Source: Daedaleopsis sinensis (Eukaryota; Basidiomycota; Agaricomycetes; Polyporales; Polyporaceae). From it: a stretch of 64,000 nt of DNA. Every line of letters begins with the position of its first letter. Positions within the stretch are counted from its first letter, which is position 1. Made by a program: the position numbers and the translations under genes. Below the pieces are notes generated by a model, which made no database searches, had not been told where the DNA came from, and saw nothing but the letters and a program-made list of their open reading frames with translations. The DNA lies in assembly GCA_033807695.1 (NCBI GenBank), contig CM066302.1:1178001-1242000 (forward strand), given 5' to 3'. Of this stretch, positions 54,435 through 64,000 are shown piece after piece.

Positions 54435-57400
54435 TCACAGATGTGTGTTGTTCCACACCGATCGCACAACAAAGTCCACAGGGTCAGGGTCTGCGACCTT
54501 CGAAAGCGCAGGGTTGACGATGAATCGCACTATAGGCAACATCCGTGTCAGTCGACCCATCCTTCCTGCGGCCGTGCACAGATGCTCACCAGCGCGGTCG
54601 ATGCCCGGTATGAGGAAGAAGCCGTTCGAGGGCACCCCCGTCGTGTTGTCTGCGAAGTACCCGACGGTGCCCGCGGGGTGGTCGAGCCACGCGTACGGAG
54701 CGACCCCACCTCGCGCCGACAGGGTGAACGTGAGGTTCTCCCCGGGCGTCACCACAACCGACGGATCGACAAGGTTCGCATGTGCGAGCGAGATAGGCGT
54801 GAGCTGTGCATGGGCCGCAGCACGGTCAGAGGCTAGGCAAGTCGGGCGAGCGAACAGGCCAGACTCACATACTGCTCCTGCGCCACCGTCGTATTGCCGA
54901 CCTGGGCGGAGACGTTCACCAACAGAAACACGTCCTCGGCGTTCTTCCCCCCAGGGAGGATGTTCTCCAGCCCCGACGCCTGGAAGACAACCGAGTTGTT
55001 CAGCGGCGGCGCTTCGAACGCGACCGCCTCCGAGCCCAGCTCGGCCCCATCCCACCCGTACCACGTCAGCTGCGCCTGCCCCGCGACCGCCTCCCACCGA
55101 TCCGAGATGACCACGACCTCGAGCGTCTCGTTTCCCGCCCACCAGAACGGGAAGACCGCGACGGGCGCGAACGCGCGCGCCATGCCGTACTGCAGCACCT
55201 TCCACCTGCCCGAGTACTCGATCGCGGACCACGACACGCCCTGCCAGATGTCGTTCAGCTGCCACACGAGCGCGCCGAGGTTGTTCTCCCCAAGCCCCGC
55301 GCCGCGGCGGTACCACGCGATCTCGGCCGCCATGTTGAGCGACTGGAACACCTGCGTGCTCCAGCACCACTGTGCGAACGTCTGGTTCGCGTCCGCGGTG
55401 TCCGGGGTGGGGAAGAAGAGCTCGACGGCGGTCGTCATCTGGCCCTGGCCTTGCGGCGCGTTCGGGTTGGGGAAGGCGAGGCTGCCCGCGGGCGGGTGGT
55501 GGTCGCGCGAGGTGACGACCGTAGAGTTGAACGCGAAGTCCGCGGGGTCGAGGAGCACTTCCTCCCAGCTGTAGAACGAGGGCATAGAATGGAAACTGCG
55601 GTAGCAGAGAGGATGTGTGAGTCTACAAAATAGATACAGTTAGGCGTGTTATCATAGTGACGCACCCGAACTCGTTAACGAAACGTGAAATGGGGTAAGT
55701 GCTGTAATCGAATGCGACGGAAGCGTCGTAGTTATAGCGTTCTGTACGATATCAGCCCTTGAAATGCCGTTAACTATCGAGTCAAGCGCACCAGAGTTGC
55801 CGTAGATGGAGCCAGCGGTTTTGTTGTTGTAGCGTATTTCGTAGGGATCAAGACTGAGTACCCCGCTGGTGGTAGAACAGTCGGTATATGCAACCTTCGA
55901 GTCGTTAGTAGATGTGCAACACGCATTGCAGATATCATTCACCGAGGACTCTTCATCCAGAACAATGTCATGCAAGAACTCGCCGAATAGCGTTTGGAAC
56001 TGTATGGCAACGATCTCAGAGAACAACACATCTAACGCACGTTTGACCGGGATTGCACGCACCTCGTCCAAGTAATGCGTCCCATTAGCCAAGCTACTGT
56101 TCACCCCGATGACGATGCCCTCAATCTCGTTCCCACCCGCCCACTGCGCGTTGCTCGGGTGCCGATTGATCCGTCTGACGTTCTGCCGGACCTCGGGCTC
56201 GACGGTCTCCAGCAGAAAGTCGTTGATCGGGTACAGCGCGTCGGAGAAGATGAGCTCCGACCACGCGAAGATCCCCAGCTCGTCGCACGCCGAGTAGAAG
56301 TCGTACCCGCCCGTGAGCTCGTCCGAGGGCTGATAAATGCCTCCGCCCCAGACACGCAGCTAAAATAGCAGGAAGGAGCACGACGCCTCGCGCGTGAGCG
56401 ACTGATCGGGATCGTGCACGCGAAAGTCGGACGCACCATGTTCTGCCCGCTCCGCACGGCGCTCTCCAGCACCCACCGGACCTGTGCGGACGTCGTGCGC
56501 GCGTAGAACGGGTCGAAGGGGATGATGTTCGTCCCGAGCGTGTAGAACGCCTGCCCGTTCACCGCGAAGTGCCACTGGTCCCCGGGCGTGATCCCGCGCG
56601 CGTCGAGCTCCTCCTGCGTGTACGGCGTCTGCACGAGCTCGATCGTGCGGAACCCGCTGCGCGTCGTGAAGCGCGCGATGCCCGCGCCCGTCCCGTTCTC
56701 GCCACCCGCATCCGCATCCGCCGCAGAGAGCGCGAGGGTGACGGTGATGTTGTAGAGGCGCGGGGTGCCGAGGTTGTGCGGGAACCAGCGTTCCGGGACC
56801 CCGTCGGGGATGGTGAAGTTCGCACTAACGAACGTAGGTGCCGTCGTGCCCGCTGGGATGCTAGAGACGGGGAGTGGACCCGAGGTCACGTTGAGTTCCG
56901 GGATGGAGACCGTCAGGGTGGGCGAGTCACCACCCGTCAAAGAGCGGACTGCCAGAGTGACGTTGACCAGCCAGTCTGCGGTCTGGTTTGCTGGGAGGAT
57001 AGATGATTGTCCGACCTTGGATATCTCAAGCGAGGATTCCTCGATGAATATGCTTCCAGTAGAGGCAAGAAGTGGATGAGATGCTGGAGTGGGGTCTCTG
57101 ACGGCATTCGCGCTCAGGGTGACGAGGTAGGCTGGCTTAAATATACCACTGGGTACGAAAGCAGGACCCTGCGAACCGTGTGAGAGTCTGCGTATCGCTG
57201 TCAAGGAGCGATGGACATACCCAATCCCAGCCAAAGTCGGACTGAGTCTTGCGGATGAATTGACGGACACCGGGGAACTCGAACTGGAGCGAGTCGCCAG
57301 AAGTATGATGAGCTGGAGAACCATGCCAGTATAGGATGACAGTCACTCACGTCGCCAGTGGGAGAGATCTCTGCATCTGGACGAGCAGTGACGTTCAGGC

Positions 57401-57976
57401 CATACAGCCAGGCAGACTCGAATGCAACCGTGACGTTCGTATTGTTGTTGAGCGGGTTTGAGACGAGATCGGTCACGTCGAAGACGTATTGTCGGAACTG
57501 GTTGTTGACCCACGCGATAGGATGGCCAGCTACAGTCTTGTCATAATGTGAGCGAACGCGGTCTGTGCATGTAAACATGACTATGTATTCACGATATTTG
57601 CAACGGTATCGAGCCCGTAGAAGACAAGCAGTGCTGCGGTGTTGTCAGACAGATGTTGCGTAAGCGGGGTGAGGTCCGCGGTGTAAGTCCAGTTATCGTT
57701 CACGATCCATCGCTGTGCGAAGTCTATCCCAGATTCATGTAGTAAGAAACATGTAGTTTGAACATGAAACGCACCATTTATACCGAGCAGGGGCTCAGTA
57801 ATAATCCCGGCTGCTAGAAGGTCGAGATGCGCTTGTGAGGGAACTTTTGCAGGCACAACAATAGAGCCGTTCTCGTTCTTGAGCGACCAGTTGAGGTCAG
57901 AAAGGCTCAGTATATCAGCGGTGACGTATAGCGGCCACAACACGACCGTCGTGACCAAGAGCACTCTCAACCACAT
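54435..57976 (-). CDS. Secreted beta-mannosidase, GH2
   Basis: This exo-enzyme removes terminal beta-linked mannose from manno-oligosaccharides. The start at 57976 gives the signal peptide MWLRVLLVTTVVLWPLYVTA. An upstream in-frame ATG exists but lies about 25 bp from the TATA box, so it is unlikely to be transcribed in full. The N-terminal sugar-binding domain has LSDLNWSLKNENGSIVVPAK and FGWDWGPAFVPSGIFKPAYL. The TIM barrel contains QWHFAVNGQAFYTLGTNIIP, LRVWGGGIYQ and the acid/base in NAQWAGGNEIEGI. The nucleophile Glu is in RFVNEFGFHSMPSF, formed over an intron. The C-terminal beta domains end at VRSVWNNTHL. There are many NxT/NxS sites, as expected for a secreted protein. About thirteen exons. 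Adjacent to GDP-fucose genes that use mannose-derived nucleotide sugar. Confidence 0.93.
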
Positions 57977-58054
57977 GTGTCTTGCGAATGGTGAGGATTG
58001 TCGAAGGTGATCGCTCCTCAGTCGACTGACAGAGCTGACGAGATGTCTGATCAT

Positions 58055-58064
58055 CCTTTTTATA
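58055..58064 (-). promoter_or_regulatory. TATA box of beta-mannosidase gene
   Basis: TATAAAAAGG on the minus strand lies 79 bp upstream of the chosen ATG. It helps decide the start, since it leaves no room for the longer N-terminus. Confidence 0.6.
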
Positions 58065-58944
58065 CAATGCACGGTGATGCGTGGTCCGCGCGGAGGCCAT
58101 GGAAGATGCACATACTCGCCTCGTGATCATGCATGTGGGGTCGAGGGAAGCAGGAGAGTGACGTATGACCATCCGTACGCAGTCGGGGTACGACGGGAGG
58201 CCGGCAAGTGCTTCGTAGTACGGAATAACTAGGCGCGCGTACCAGACTCTGTGAGTGTTCGTCGATTCCTTGCGTAGCGTTGGCTTCCGCTAGCACATTC
58301 ACATGCGTGATTTGATTCTAGCCTTGACCCGGCGTGAGCTGCGACCATAGAGGTCCATGGAGGGCGACGTCTAGTATAGATGTGCGCAGTTCATTTCATG
58401 GGAGTGTCCATGAGGCTGGCTTTACCATCATCTGCTGACAGCATTACGTGAGTCTACATGTAGTCGGAGACCTCACCTGGTATACATGTTGTCAACGGAG
58501 ATCCTTCAATGAGTTTCTCAGATGGTGCGAAGCCATGGTCATGAGCGTAGAAGACGAAGGAAGGTTGGCGCCCTCGGCTTCTCGGCCGGTGGGCTCTGCC
58601 GGCGCCGCCCCGAGTACCCGTTTGGTACTTACACGGCCCGACCGGAGTCGACCGATGCCCTCCTCGTAACCACCATCGTGATGCAGCCCAAGCGAACTCC
58701 CGCTCTCGGAAAGAGTCCCCAACGAAGTTCATCGTATCATCAAGCATGCGAACAAATACGCGGCCAACAACCGTGACCACGCAACCAGTCCTCGGCTTCC
58801 TCGGTCGCGGAATTGTTCGCCCGCCACCAGTGCAACGGGCAGTCTACCTACGCTCTTCTGCGCGCATAACCAACATCGAAAATAGCTTTCCTTTCTCTAC
58901 AGCGTCGCTGCAAGGCTCCTCGGCTCTATGCTGACCCAAGGAAC

Positions 58945-58952
58945 ACTTATAA
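58945..58952 (+). promoter_or_regulatory. TATA-like element of GH71 gene
   Basis: CTTATAAT about 110 bp before the GH71 ATG, followed by a pyrimidine-rich leader. Confidence 0.4.
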
Positions 58953-59060
58953 TCCTGTTCGACCCATGGCGAATTCAAAATCTTCAGCTCCCTCGTCACT
59001 CTTTTAACCCGTCCGTTCTCTCAAAACCACGCTCCTTGCTGTATACCCGCCACTACCGCT

Positions 59061-60539
59061 ATGCGGTCCTCTCTTCTCCTGCACTCCATTGCGCTTTCCG
59101 CCACCTTTGCGCTCGCCAACGCCGCCGCCTTCAAAGCCTCCTGCCGGGCCAGCAATCCCAAATATGTAGTCGCGCACCACATCGTCGGCCTCACCGCCGC
59201 ATACACCGTCGACGACTGGAAGGACGATATCTCCCTTGCCCAGGAGAACGGCATCGACGGCTTTGCGCTTAACATCGGCAACGATCCCTACACCTCACAG
59301 CAGGTCGAAAACGCGTACCAGGCTGCCGAAGGGCTCTGCTCAGACTTCAAGCTCTTCCTCTCCTTCGACATGAGCCCGGGCTGCTTCCCCTGCCAAACGG
59401 CGGACGATGCGAGCCGGCTCCGCAACCTGACCCTCTACTACGCGACGCGCCCGAACCAGCTCCAGGTGGACGGCAAGGCGTTCGTATCCTCCTTTTCTGG
59501 AGAGACCTGCGACTTTGGACACGGCGGAGACGTGCCCGGGGGGTGGAGGGCAGAGTTCACCCAACACGAGGACGCGGCGGGCAGGATGCACTTCGTGCCT
59601 TCCTTTTTCATCGATCCCGCGACTTACACCCAGTACGCGGGCGTGATGGACGGCACCTTCAACTGGAACTCCGGCTGGCCCATCACGCTCACCACGTCCG
59701 CCGCGCCGAGCCTCCTCCCCGGCGTCGACCTGAACAACATCAACGCCACGGCCGAGCAGATGCTCCAGAAGTACATCGGCTCCTTCGACGGCGACGCGGG
59801 CTACATCGCGAAGCTCGCGGACGTGCCGGGCAGCGCGCACACGTACATGGCCGCGGCCTCCCCCTGGTTCTTCACGCACTTCGGCGCGGACACGTACAGC
59901 AAGAACTGGGTGTACGACGCGGACGAGCACCTGCTCGCCGCGCGCTGGGAGGCGCTCATCGCGCACCGCGCCGCCGTCGACCTCGTCCAGCTCCTCACCT
60001 GGAACGACTTCGGCGAGTCCAGCTACCTCGGCCCGCAGCGCCCCACGCAGCCCCTGCCCCCCGGCGCGGAGCGCTGGGTCGACGGCTTCAACCACACGGA
60101 CTGGCTCGCGCTCACGAAGTACTACGCCGCGCACTTCAAGACCGGGGTCGCGCCCGCGGTCGAGAAGGACGTGCTGGTGATGTGGGCGCGCCCGCACCCG
60201 AAGAACGCGCGCGTCGCGGGCGGCGCGGACCCCGTCGGGCCCCCGCGCGACTTCGAGCTCCTGCAGGACAAGATCTGGGCGTTCGTGCTCGCGACGGCGG
60301 ACGCGCAGCTCACGCTCGCGAGCGCGGACGCGGGGGGCGCGGCGCAGACGTTCGACGTGCGCGCGGGCGTGAACAAGCTCGCGCTGCCGCTGGACCCGTC
60401 TACGCGTGGGTATATGCGCGGCGTGCTGGTGCGCGACGGGCAGACGGTGATCGAGCTGCAGCCGGAGGGCTTTGTGTTTGACCCGAGCCCGAGTGTGTAC
60501 AACTACAACGCGTTCGTCGCGAGCGCTACTGCTGCTTGA
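59061..60539 (+). CDS. Secreted alpha-1,3-glucanase (mutanase), GH71
   Basis: This enzyme hydrolyses alpha-1,3-glucan, the alkali-soluble glucan of fungal walls. It is an intact single exon of 492 residues with a signal peptide at about 1-21 (MRSSLLLHSIALSATFALANA). The GH71 barrel has YVVAHHIVGLTAAYTVDDW, NGIDGFALNIG, FKLFLSFDMS, VSSFSGETCDFG and the late acidic block LLTWNDFGESSYLGP. A C-terminal beta domain (about 375-492) includes ARPHPKNARV, TFDVRAGVNKLALPLD and VLVRDGQTVIELQPEGF, and ends VYNYNAFVASATAA. It is the only long intronless gene in the window. Broken pieces of a paralogue lie downstream on both strands. Confidence 0.95.
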   Translation: MRSSLLLHSIALSATFALANAAAFKASCRASNPKYVVAHHIVGLTAAYTVDDWKDDISLAQENGIDGFALNIGNDPYTSQQVENAYQAAEGLCSDFKLFLSFDMSPGCFPCQTADDASRLRNLTLYYATRPNQLQVDGKAFVSSFSGETCDFGHGGDVPGGWRAEFTQHEDAAGRMHFVPSFFIDPATYTQYAGVMDGTFNWNSGWPITLTTSAAPSLLPGVDLNNINATAEQMLQKYIGSFDGDAGYIAKLADVPGSAHTYMAAASPWFFTHFGADTYSKNWVYDADEHLLAARWEALIAHRAAVDLVQLLTWNDFGESSYLGPQRPTQPLPPGAERWVDGFNHTDWLALTKYYAAHFKTGVAPAVEKDVLVMWARPHPKNARVAGGADPVGPPRDFELLQDKIWAFVLATADAQLTLASADAGGAAQTFDVRAGVNKLALPLDPSTRGYMRGVLVRDGQTVIELQPEGFVFDPSPSVYNYNAFVASATAA

Positions 60540-60960
60540 CAGTGTACTAGTACCTAGTAGTATAAGTACCTGCATGAGCGCGTGCACTTATGTGAATCGC
60601 TGGTTAGTTGCATAGATCTCGAACAAACCTCAAAGCTTCATGATCAACCAGCTAGTGTCCGTCCGGAGCTAGATATCCGGCGAGAGGGCGCCTGAACTGC
60701 AACCACGTCTGTCGCACTGATCCTAACTCGCTCCCCGTCTCCAACCTGCGCGGTAATCCAGGACAATCCCCGCCGAGGTGGAAACACAATATTGCCCTCT
60801 CCGCCACCGAGTACTGAGTGTGCAAGCACCCTCGAAAGAGCAAACCGACTACTGACGATTCTCTACCTACACTAAATGAGAAGCTCCACCGCGGCTGAAA
60901 CTTGCATCTGCACAGCGGAGCACACGCCCAGAATATTCAATTGGGAACGATACAGCTTTC
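60540..60960. other. GH71 3' flank
   Basis: 3' UTR and spacer up to the paralogue fragment. No gene. Confidence 0.5.
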
Positions 60961-60970
60961 GGACTCACCC

Positions 60971-61180
60971 ACTGGGTTGTGCTCGCCACGGGGAACGGGC
61001 ATCTCACGCTGGGGAGCACAGAACGCAGCCGGACTCGGGCCCGGCGCAGACGTGCGACGTGTTTGCGGGCGTGAACGAGTTGCCGCGCTGCCGCTAGAGC
61101 ATGGGTACTATATGCGCGGCATTTTGGTGTACGACGGGCAGACGGTTGTCGGGCTGCAGAGAAGGCTCTGGTTCGCTGCT
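60971..61180 (+). pseudogene. Broken GH71 C-terminal domain fragment (plus-strand piece)
   Basis: The sequence matches the C-terminal domain of the neighbouring GH71 gene, but in shifting frames. WVVLATGNGHLTLGS matches WAFVLATADAQLTLAS, PAQTCDVFAGVNELP matches AAQTFDVRAGVNKLA, and YYMRGILVYDGQTVVGLQ matches GYMRGVLVRDGQTVIELQ. A stop and a frameshift separate the last two. Homology stops at the point matching the final ~20 residues of the intact gene, which are missing here. Confidence 0.85.
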
Positions 61181-61436
61181 TCTAGTGGACGAGAACCGCG
61201 ATGAATATTCGAGGACGCTCCACAACAAGCGTACCGATTCAGCAGCAGCAATGCCCAACGCGTTGATGATCTCACACCAAGACGCGATCTTCCAAGCTTT
61301 TTGTATTGCGCTGTGCAACTGCTCGTCCGGCCACCGAAGGCCGCAAGCTATCTTGATGTGTGCACGTTTCAAGAACCTCAACTCGAGTACTTCAGTCCAT
61401 TCATGCGTGTCTCAACGCGCGTTCTCTGAGCGGAAA

Positions 61437-62874
61437 TCACAGTGAGCACGCAAGACCCCCAGACAGGAAACAATGCACGCACATCCACGGAAGCACGAAC
61501 TCTGTCGTGGGGGAGAACGGCAGCACGCGCGTGGCCGTCACGCCCGACTCGAACATCCAGTCCACATACGTCGGCGCCGCGCAGCGGATCCACAGCGCGA
61601 CCCACACATAGCCCGCGATCCTCGTCGCGCGCGTCGCGCCCCCGGTCCCGAAGAGCGACTTGCCGAGCGCGAGCACGGCGTCTTCGAGCGTGATCGCGAG
61701 CGCGTTCACGACGAAGAACGGGAAGGAGCGGCCGAAGTGGCGCGTGCCGAGCATGAGGTCCCCGAACGAGTGGAGGACGGCGGAGACGAGGAAGGCGACG
61801 TGCAGCTGGGTCTGCGAGGAGAGCCAGGTGCCGCGCGGGATGCGGAGTGCGCGGACGGCGAGCTTGCCCCAGTGCGAGAAGTGCTGTGCGGGGAGCGGCG
61901 CGGTCAGCAGGCGGGACGGGCACGGACAGGGAGGAAAGGCGTACACGGCGGAGGTTCTGGTGCCAGGTGCGTCTGCGAGCGGCGCAAGAGCGAGAGCGGA
62001 GTGAGCTGTATAACATTGGACCAGGACGGTGGTGGATGAGCACTCACCCCCAGAGGCGGCGCAGGGTATACGCGTCCGACCAGTTTCCGAACATATCCGG
62101 CCAATCTTGCGGCTCCCCAAGGCCCAGCCCAACCGCAAGTATGGAGGCGAGGACATAGTACATCTTGAGGATGGCATAGGTCATGAGGAGCCATACGAAT
62201 AAGCACCACGAGCGGAAGAGGTATCCGGTCACCCCTGTCGTGAGCCGTGGGTCCGACGGCCCTGGAACGTATAGGTGGAAGTAGGGGTAGATAAACGACT
62301 CCGCGAGGTCGGTGAGGAGGGCGCTGGAGAGCAATTGCCCGAGTCGGTGGAGGAGGAACTGAAGCCGCGGGCCCGTGAATGGCGGCGGGACGTTCGGTGT
62401 CTGCAGTGGTAGGTATCAGCACACGGATATCAGCACACAGAAAGTGGGCAGGGGCAACGAGGTGTCGGGTCGTGCATCGCATACCTGCACGTTCCATCCG
62501 ATGAGCCGGTAGTTCCGCACGATGCACAGCGAGTTGTAGAACCTCGAGAACAGCGACCGCGTTGCCAGAGGGCGGGGATCTGGGTCCCGTGCATAGTGGA
62601 AGTCCTTCAGTGGGTCAAGGATGCACAAGAAGAGGATCACATTGAAGAATGTGTTCCCCAGCACCGCGCTGGCGATCGCATAATCGCTCACGAGGTGACC
62701 GGTCGTGCTGGTAGTGAGGGTGTGTAGGATGCTCCCGGTAAGTATGATCGACGCCGCGACCTTCACACTCCAGGGCAGATGTAGAGCCATCAGCACAGGG
62801 AGGGCCACCTCTGGAAGGAGCAGCTGTGTGAGCCCGTTGAGCGGGGCTCGTACTTCGACATTTTCCACCGCCAT
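61437..62874 (-). CDS. Wax-synthase-like MBOAT acyltransferase
   Basis: A polytopic membrane O-acyltransferase of the wax synthase/terpenoid acyltransferase group common in Agaricomycetes. It would transfer an acyl group to an alcohol in the ER; the substrate is unknown. Four exons (62485-62874, 62048-62400, 61945-61972, 61437-61883) give 405 residues with about eight hydrophobic segments. The start MAVENVEVRAPLNGL is the first ATG; the longer frame begins at TTG. Exon 1 has SLCIVRNYRLIGWNVQ, the usual R-G-I-G-W region of the family. The third exon is only 28 nt and carries the conserved catalytic-type motif in LWGRTWHQNLRRHFSHWG. LHSFGDL with a His in a membrane setting follows. Flanked on both sides by pieces of one GH71 pseudogene. 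Confidence 0.85.
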
Positions 62875-63547
62875 GTAGAGGTGAAAATTGCCAAGATCGG
62901 TGGATTCGACCGTTCGTTTTTCTTTCTTTACTGAATGGTGACTTTTAACTGAATGCAAAGCAAATGTACACTAGCTCAGCTGCAATCACACCGCTCAGGG
63001 GCTTACTAAGTACTCACTGGCACCTTTACCACACAATGGTATGATGAAGTCGAGTCCGGGCTTCGATTCCTCTGGCTCTGCTCGAGCTCGATATAAAGGA
63101 CGTCGGCGAACCGGCTGCAAGATGAGTCAACGTGGTGAGGAAACAGCCCGACAAATCGTGCCACCATCCGCATGCGCTTTATCACTCGACGGCTGCCCGC
63201 CGTATGGAGAACATCGTACGACTCGGACGCCGGGACGTTCCTCCTAGAGACTCAATAGCGGCGTAGTCATGGCGACTTAAAGATGTTATGTGCTCTCCAA
63301 TGATACCAGGACGAGAGCATATCTGAAGACGAATTGCAGTGGTCGACCTGAAGGTACATAGCACAACAGAGATGACGGATGTGGTTGGCGCGAGAGTTGT
63401 TCAGGCACCCGAATCCCGGGATACCTAGCGTTCCGGAGAGAAACTATGTAGTAGCTGCTAGCCCGAGTTGGTCATCATGCAATCATTCACGAAGCTTTAG
63501 AGCTTTGACCTTTTCACACAACTACACCCGAGCATGCAGTTCTAGTA
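62875..63547. other. Intergenic region upstream of the acyltransferase
   Basis: Probable promoter of the acyltransferase. No gene found. Confidence 0.5.
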
Positions 63548-63611
63548 TTAGCAGCAAGTACTAGTCGCGCTCGCGAGGCACGCGTTGTAGTTGTACACGC
63601 AGGGTCTCGGG
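63548..63611 (-). pseudogene. GH71 C-terminal tail fragment (minus-strand piece)
   Basis: On the minus strand this reads PRPCVYNYNACLASAT followed by a few residues and a stop, matching PSPSVYNYNAFVASAT at the end of the intact GH71. At DNA level GTGTACAACTACAACGCG is shared exactly. Upstream minus-strand sequence shows no further GH71 similarity. It supplies just the part missing from the plus-strand fragment. Confidence 0.75.
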
Positions 63612-63790
63612 TGAGCGAGCAGAACGACAAACGGTCTGAACCCACTCTCTCGCTGTCATCTTTGATGCACAACCATGTATGTTCGCAAATCCTTCAGATT
63701 TTGTTCACTTCCACCGAAACCCCCAACATAAGACGACAGCGACATCTACAGCAGCGACAGTGACGGCGGCATTGGTCTAGTATGCAAATC
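63612..63790. other. 3' flank of threonyl-tRNA synthetase
   Basis: Short 3' UTR region; nothing else seen. Confidence 0.4.
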
Positions 63791-64000
63791 TCAAACGAGC
63801 TTGTTGTTCATGTTCCGCGTCTCCTTGAGCACCGAGAGCTTCTCCATGAGCACGTCCAGCGGCACCGTCTCTGCGCGCGTCTTGGTGCCGACGTCGTCGC
63901 GGTTGCGCACGTTGACCGAGCGGCTGTCCAGCTCTTCCTGGCCGACGACTGCACACACGAAAGCGGAAACACGGCGGTGAGCACTCGTCAGCAGCACGCC
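63791..64000 (-). CDS. Threonyl-tRNA synthetase, cytosolic (C-terminal exon, partial)
   Basis: The last exon (63791-63948) encodes VVGQEELDSRSVNVRNRDDV, then GTKTRAETVPLDVLMEKL and NNKLV. This is the end of the anticodon-binding domain of class II ThrRS, which charges tRNA-Thr. The VNVRNRDD block is diagnostic of the cytosolic eukaryotic type. A GT-AG acceptor lies at 63949. The remaining 52 bp are intron or upstream exon, and the rest of the gene is beyond the right edge. Confidence 0.88.
   Translation of the reverse strand, partial: GVLLTSAHRRVSAFVCAVVGQEELDSRSVNVRNRDDVGTKTRAETVPLDVLMEKLSVLKETRNMNNKLV

Larger units (their letters stand above)
57977..59060. other. Divergent promoter region, beta-mannosidase / GH71
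   Basis: No gene supported. It carries a TATA box for each flanking gene. Confidence 0.5.

Noticed and set aside
59340..60587. 415-codon minus-strand frame opposite GH71
   Set aside because: Arg/Val/His-rich composition with no motif; the plus strand encodes a complete GH71 enzyme.

Overview
The window is nuclear DNA of a filamentous basidiomycete. It is GC-rich, the genes carry many short GT-AG introns (about 45-90 bp), and the protein repertoire fits an Agaricomycete, probably a wood-decay Polyporales species (inference). Fungal signs include a DASH-complex Dam1 with the basidiomycete C-terminal block, an N-terminal CBM1, a GH71 alpha-1,3-glucanase, a delta-12 desaturase and a type II NADH dehydrogenase. 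There is no sign of bacterial, viral or organellar sequence. Nearly all genes had to be assembled by hand from exons in different frames, so internal splice sites are predictions.

Layout. 1-3.8 kb: ORC3 (minus, cut by the left edge) lies head to head with DAM1 (plus), with two Mlu1-type boxes between them. 5.4-7.1 kb: an anion:cation-symporter (ACS) type MFS transporter. 7.1-9.6 kb: a long leader or promoter region with a diverged 180-bp tandem duplication. 9.6-15.2 kb: SNF5, the SWI/SNF core subunit, with a Q/G/M-rich N-terminus and a C-terminal GATA-type finger. 15.5-19.0 kb: the tRNA m5C methyltransferase TRM4/NCL1 (minus). 20.4-21.5 kb: a short WH1-CRIB protein. 22.8-25.5 kb: an alternative NADH dehydrogenase (minus). 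26.7-29.6 kb: a second ACS-type MFS transporter with micro-exons. 30.3-37.5 kb: a full ABCC-type ABC transporter. 37.5-41.85 kb: a gene-poor stretch. 41.85-43.85 kb: delta-12 fatty acid desaturase (minus). 45.2-47.1 kb: an EMB8/EHT1-like alpha/beta hydrolase (minus). 48.0-48.9 kb: a secreted CBM1 protein with a PhiA-like domain (minus). 49.8-51.4 and 52.5-54.0 kb: GDP-mannose 4,6-dehydratase and GDP-L-fucose synthase in tandem (minus). 54.4-58.0 kb: secreted GH2 beta-mannosidase (minus). 59.1-60.5 kb: secreted GH71 glucanase. 61.4-62.9 kb: wax-synthase-like MBOAT acyltransferase (minus). 63.8 kb to the end: the C-terminus of cytosolic threonyl-tRNA synthetase (minus, cut by the right edge).

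How the genes fit together. Most are housekeeping genes for replication, mitosis, chromatin, tRNA modification and charging, and respiration. The 48-61 kb segment is different: five carbohydrate genes sit together, comprising a cellulose-binding protein, the two enzymes that convert GDP-mannose to GDP-L-fucose, a mannose-releasing exo-enzyme and an alpha-1,3-glucanase. The two GDP-fucose genes being adjacent is the clearest pathway link. Just beyond them, a broken GH71 paralogue lies in two complementary pieces on opposite strands on either side of the acyltransferase gene. This is best explained by a local inversion.
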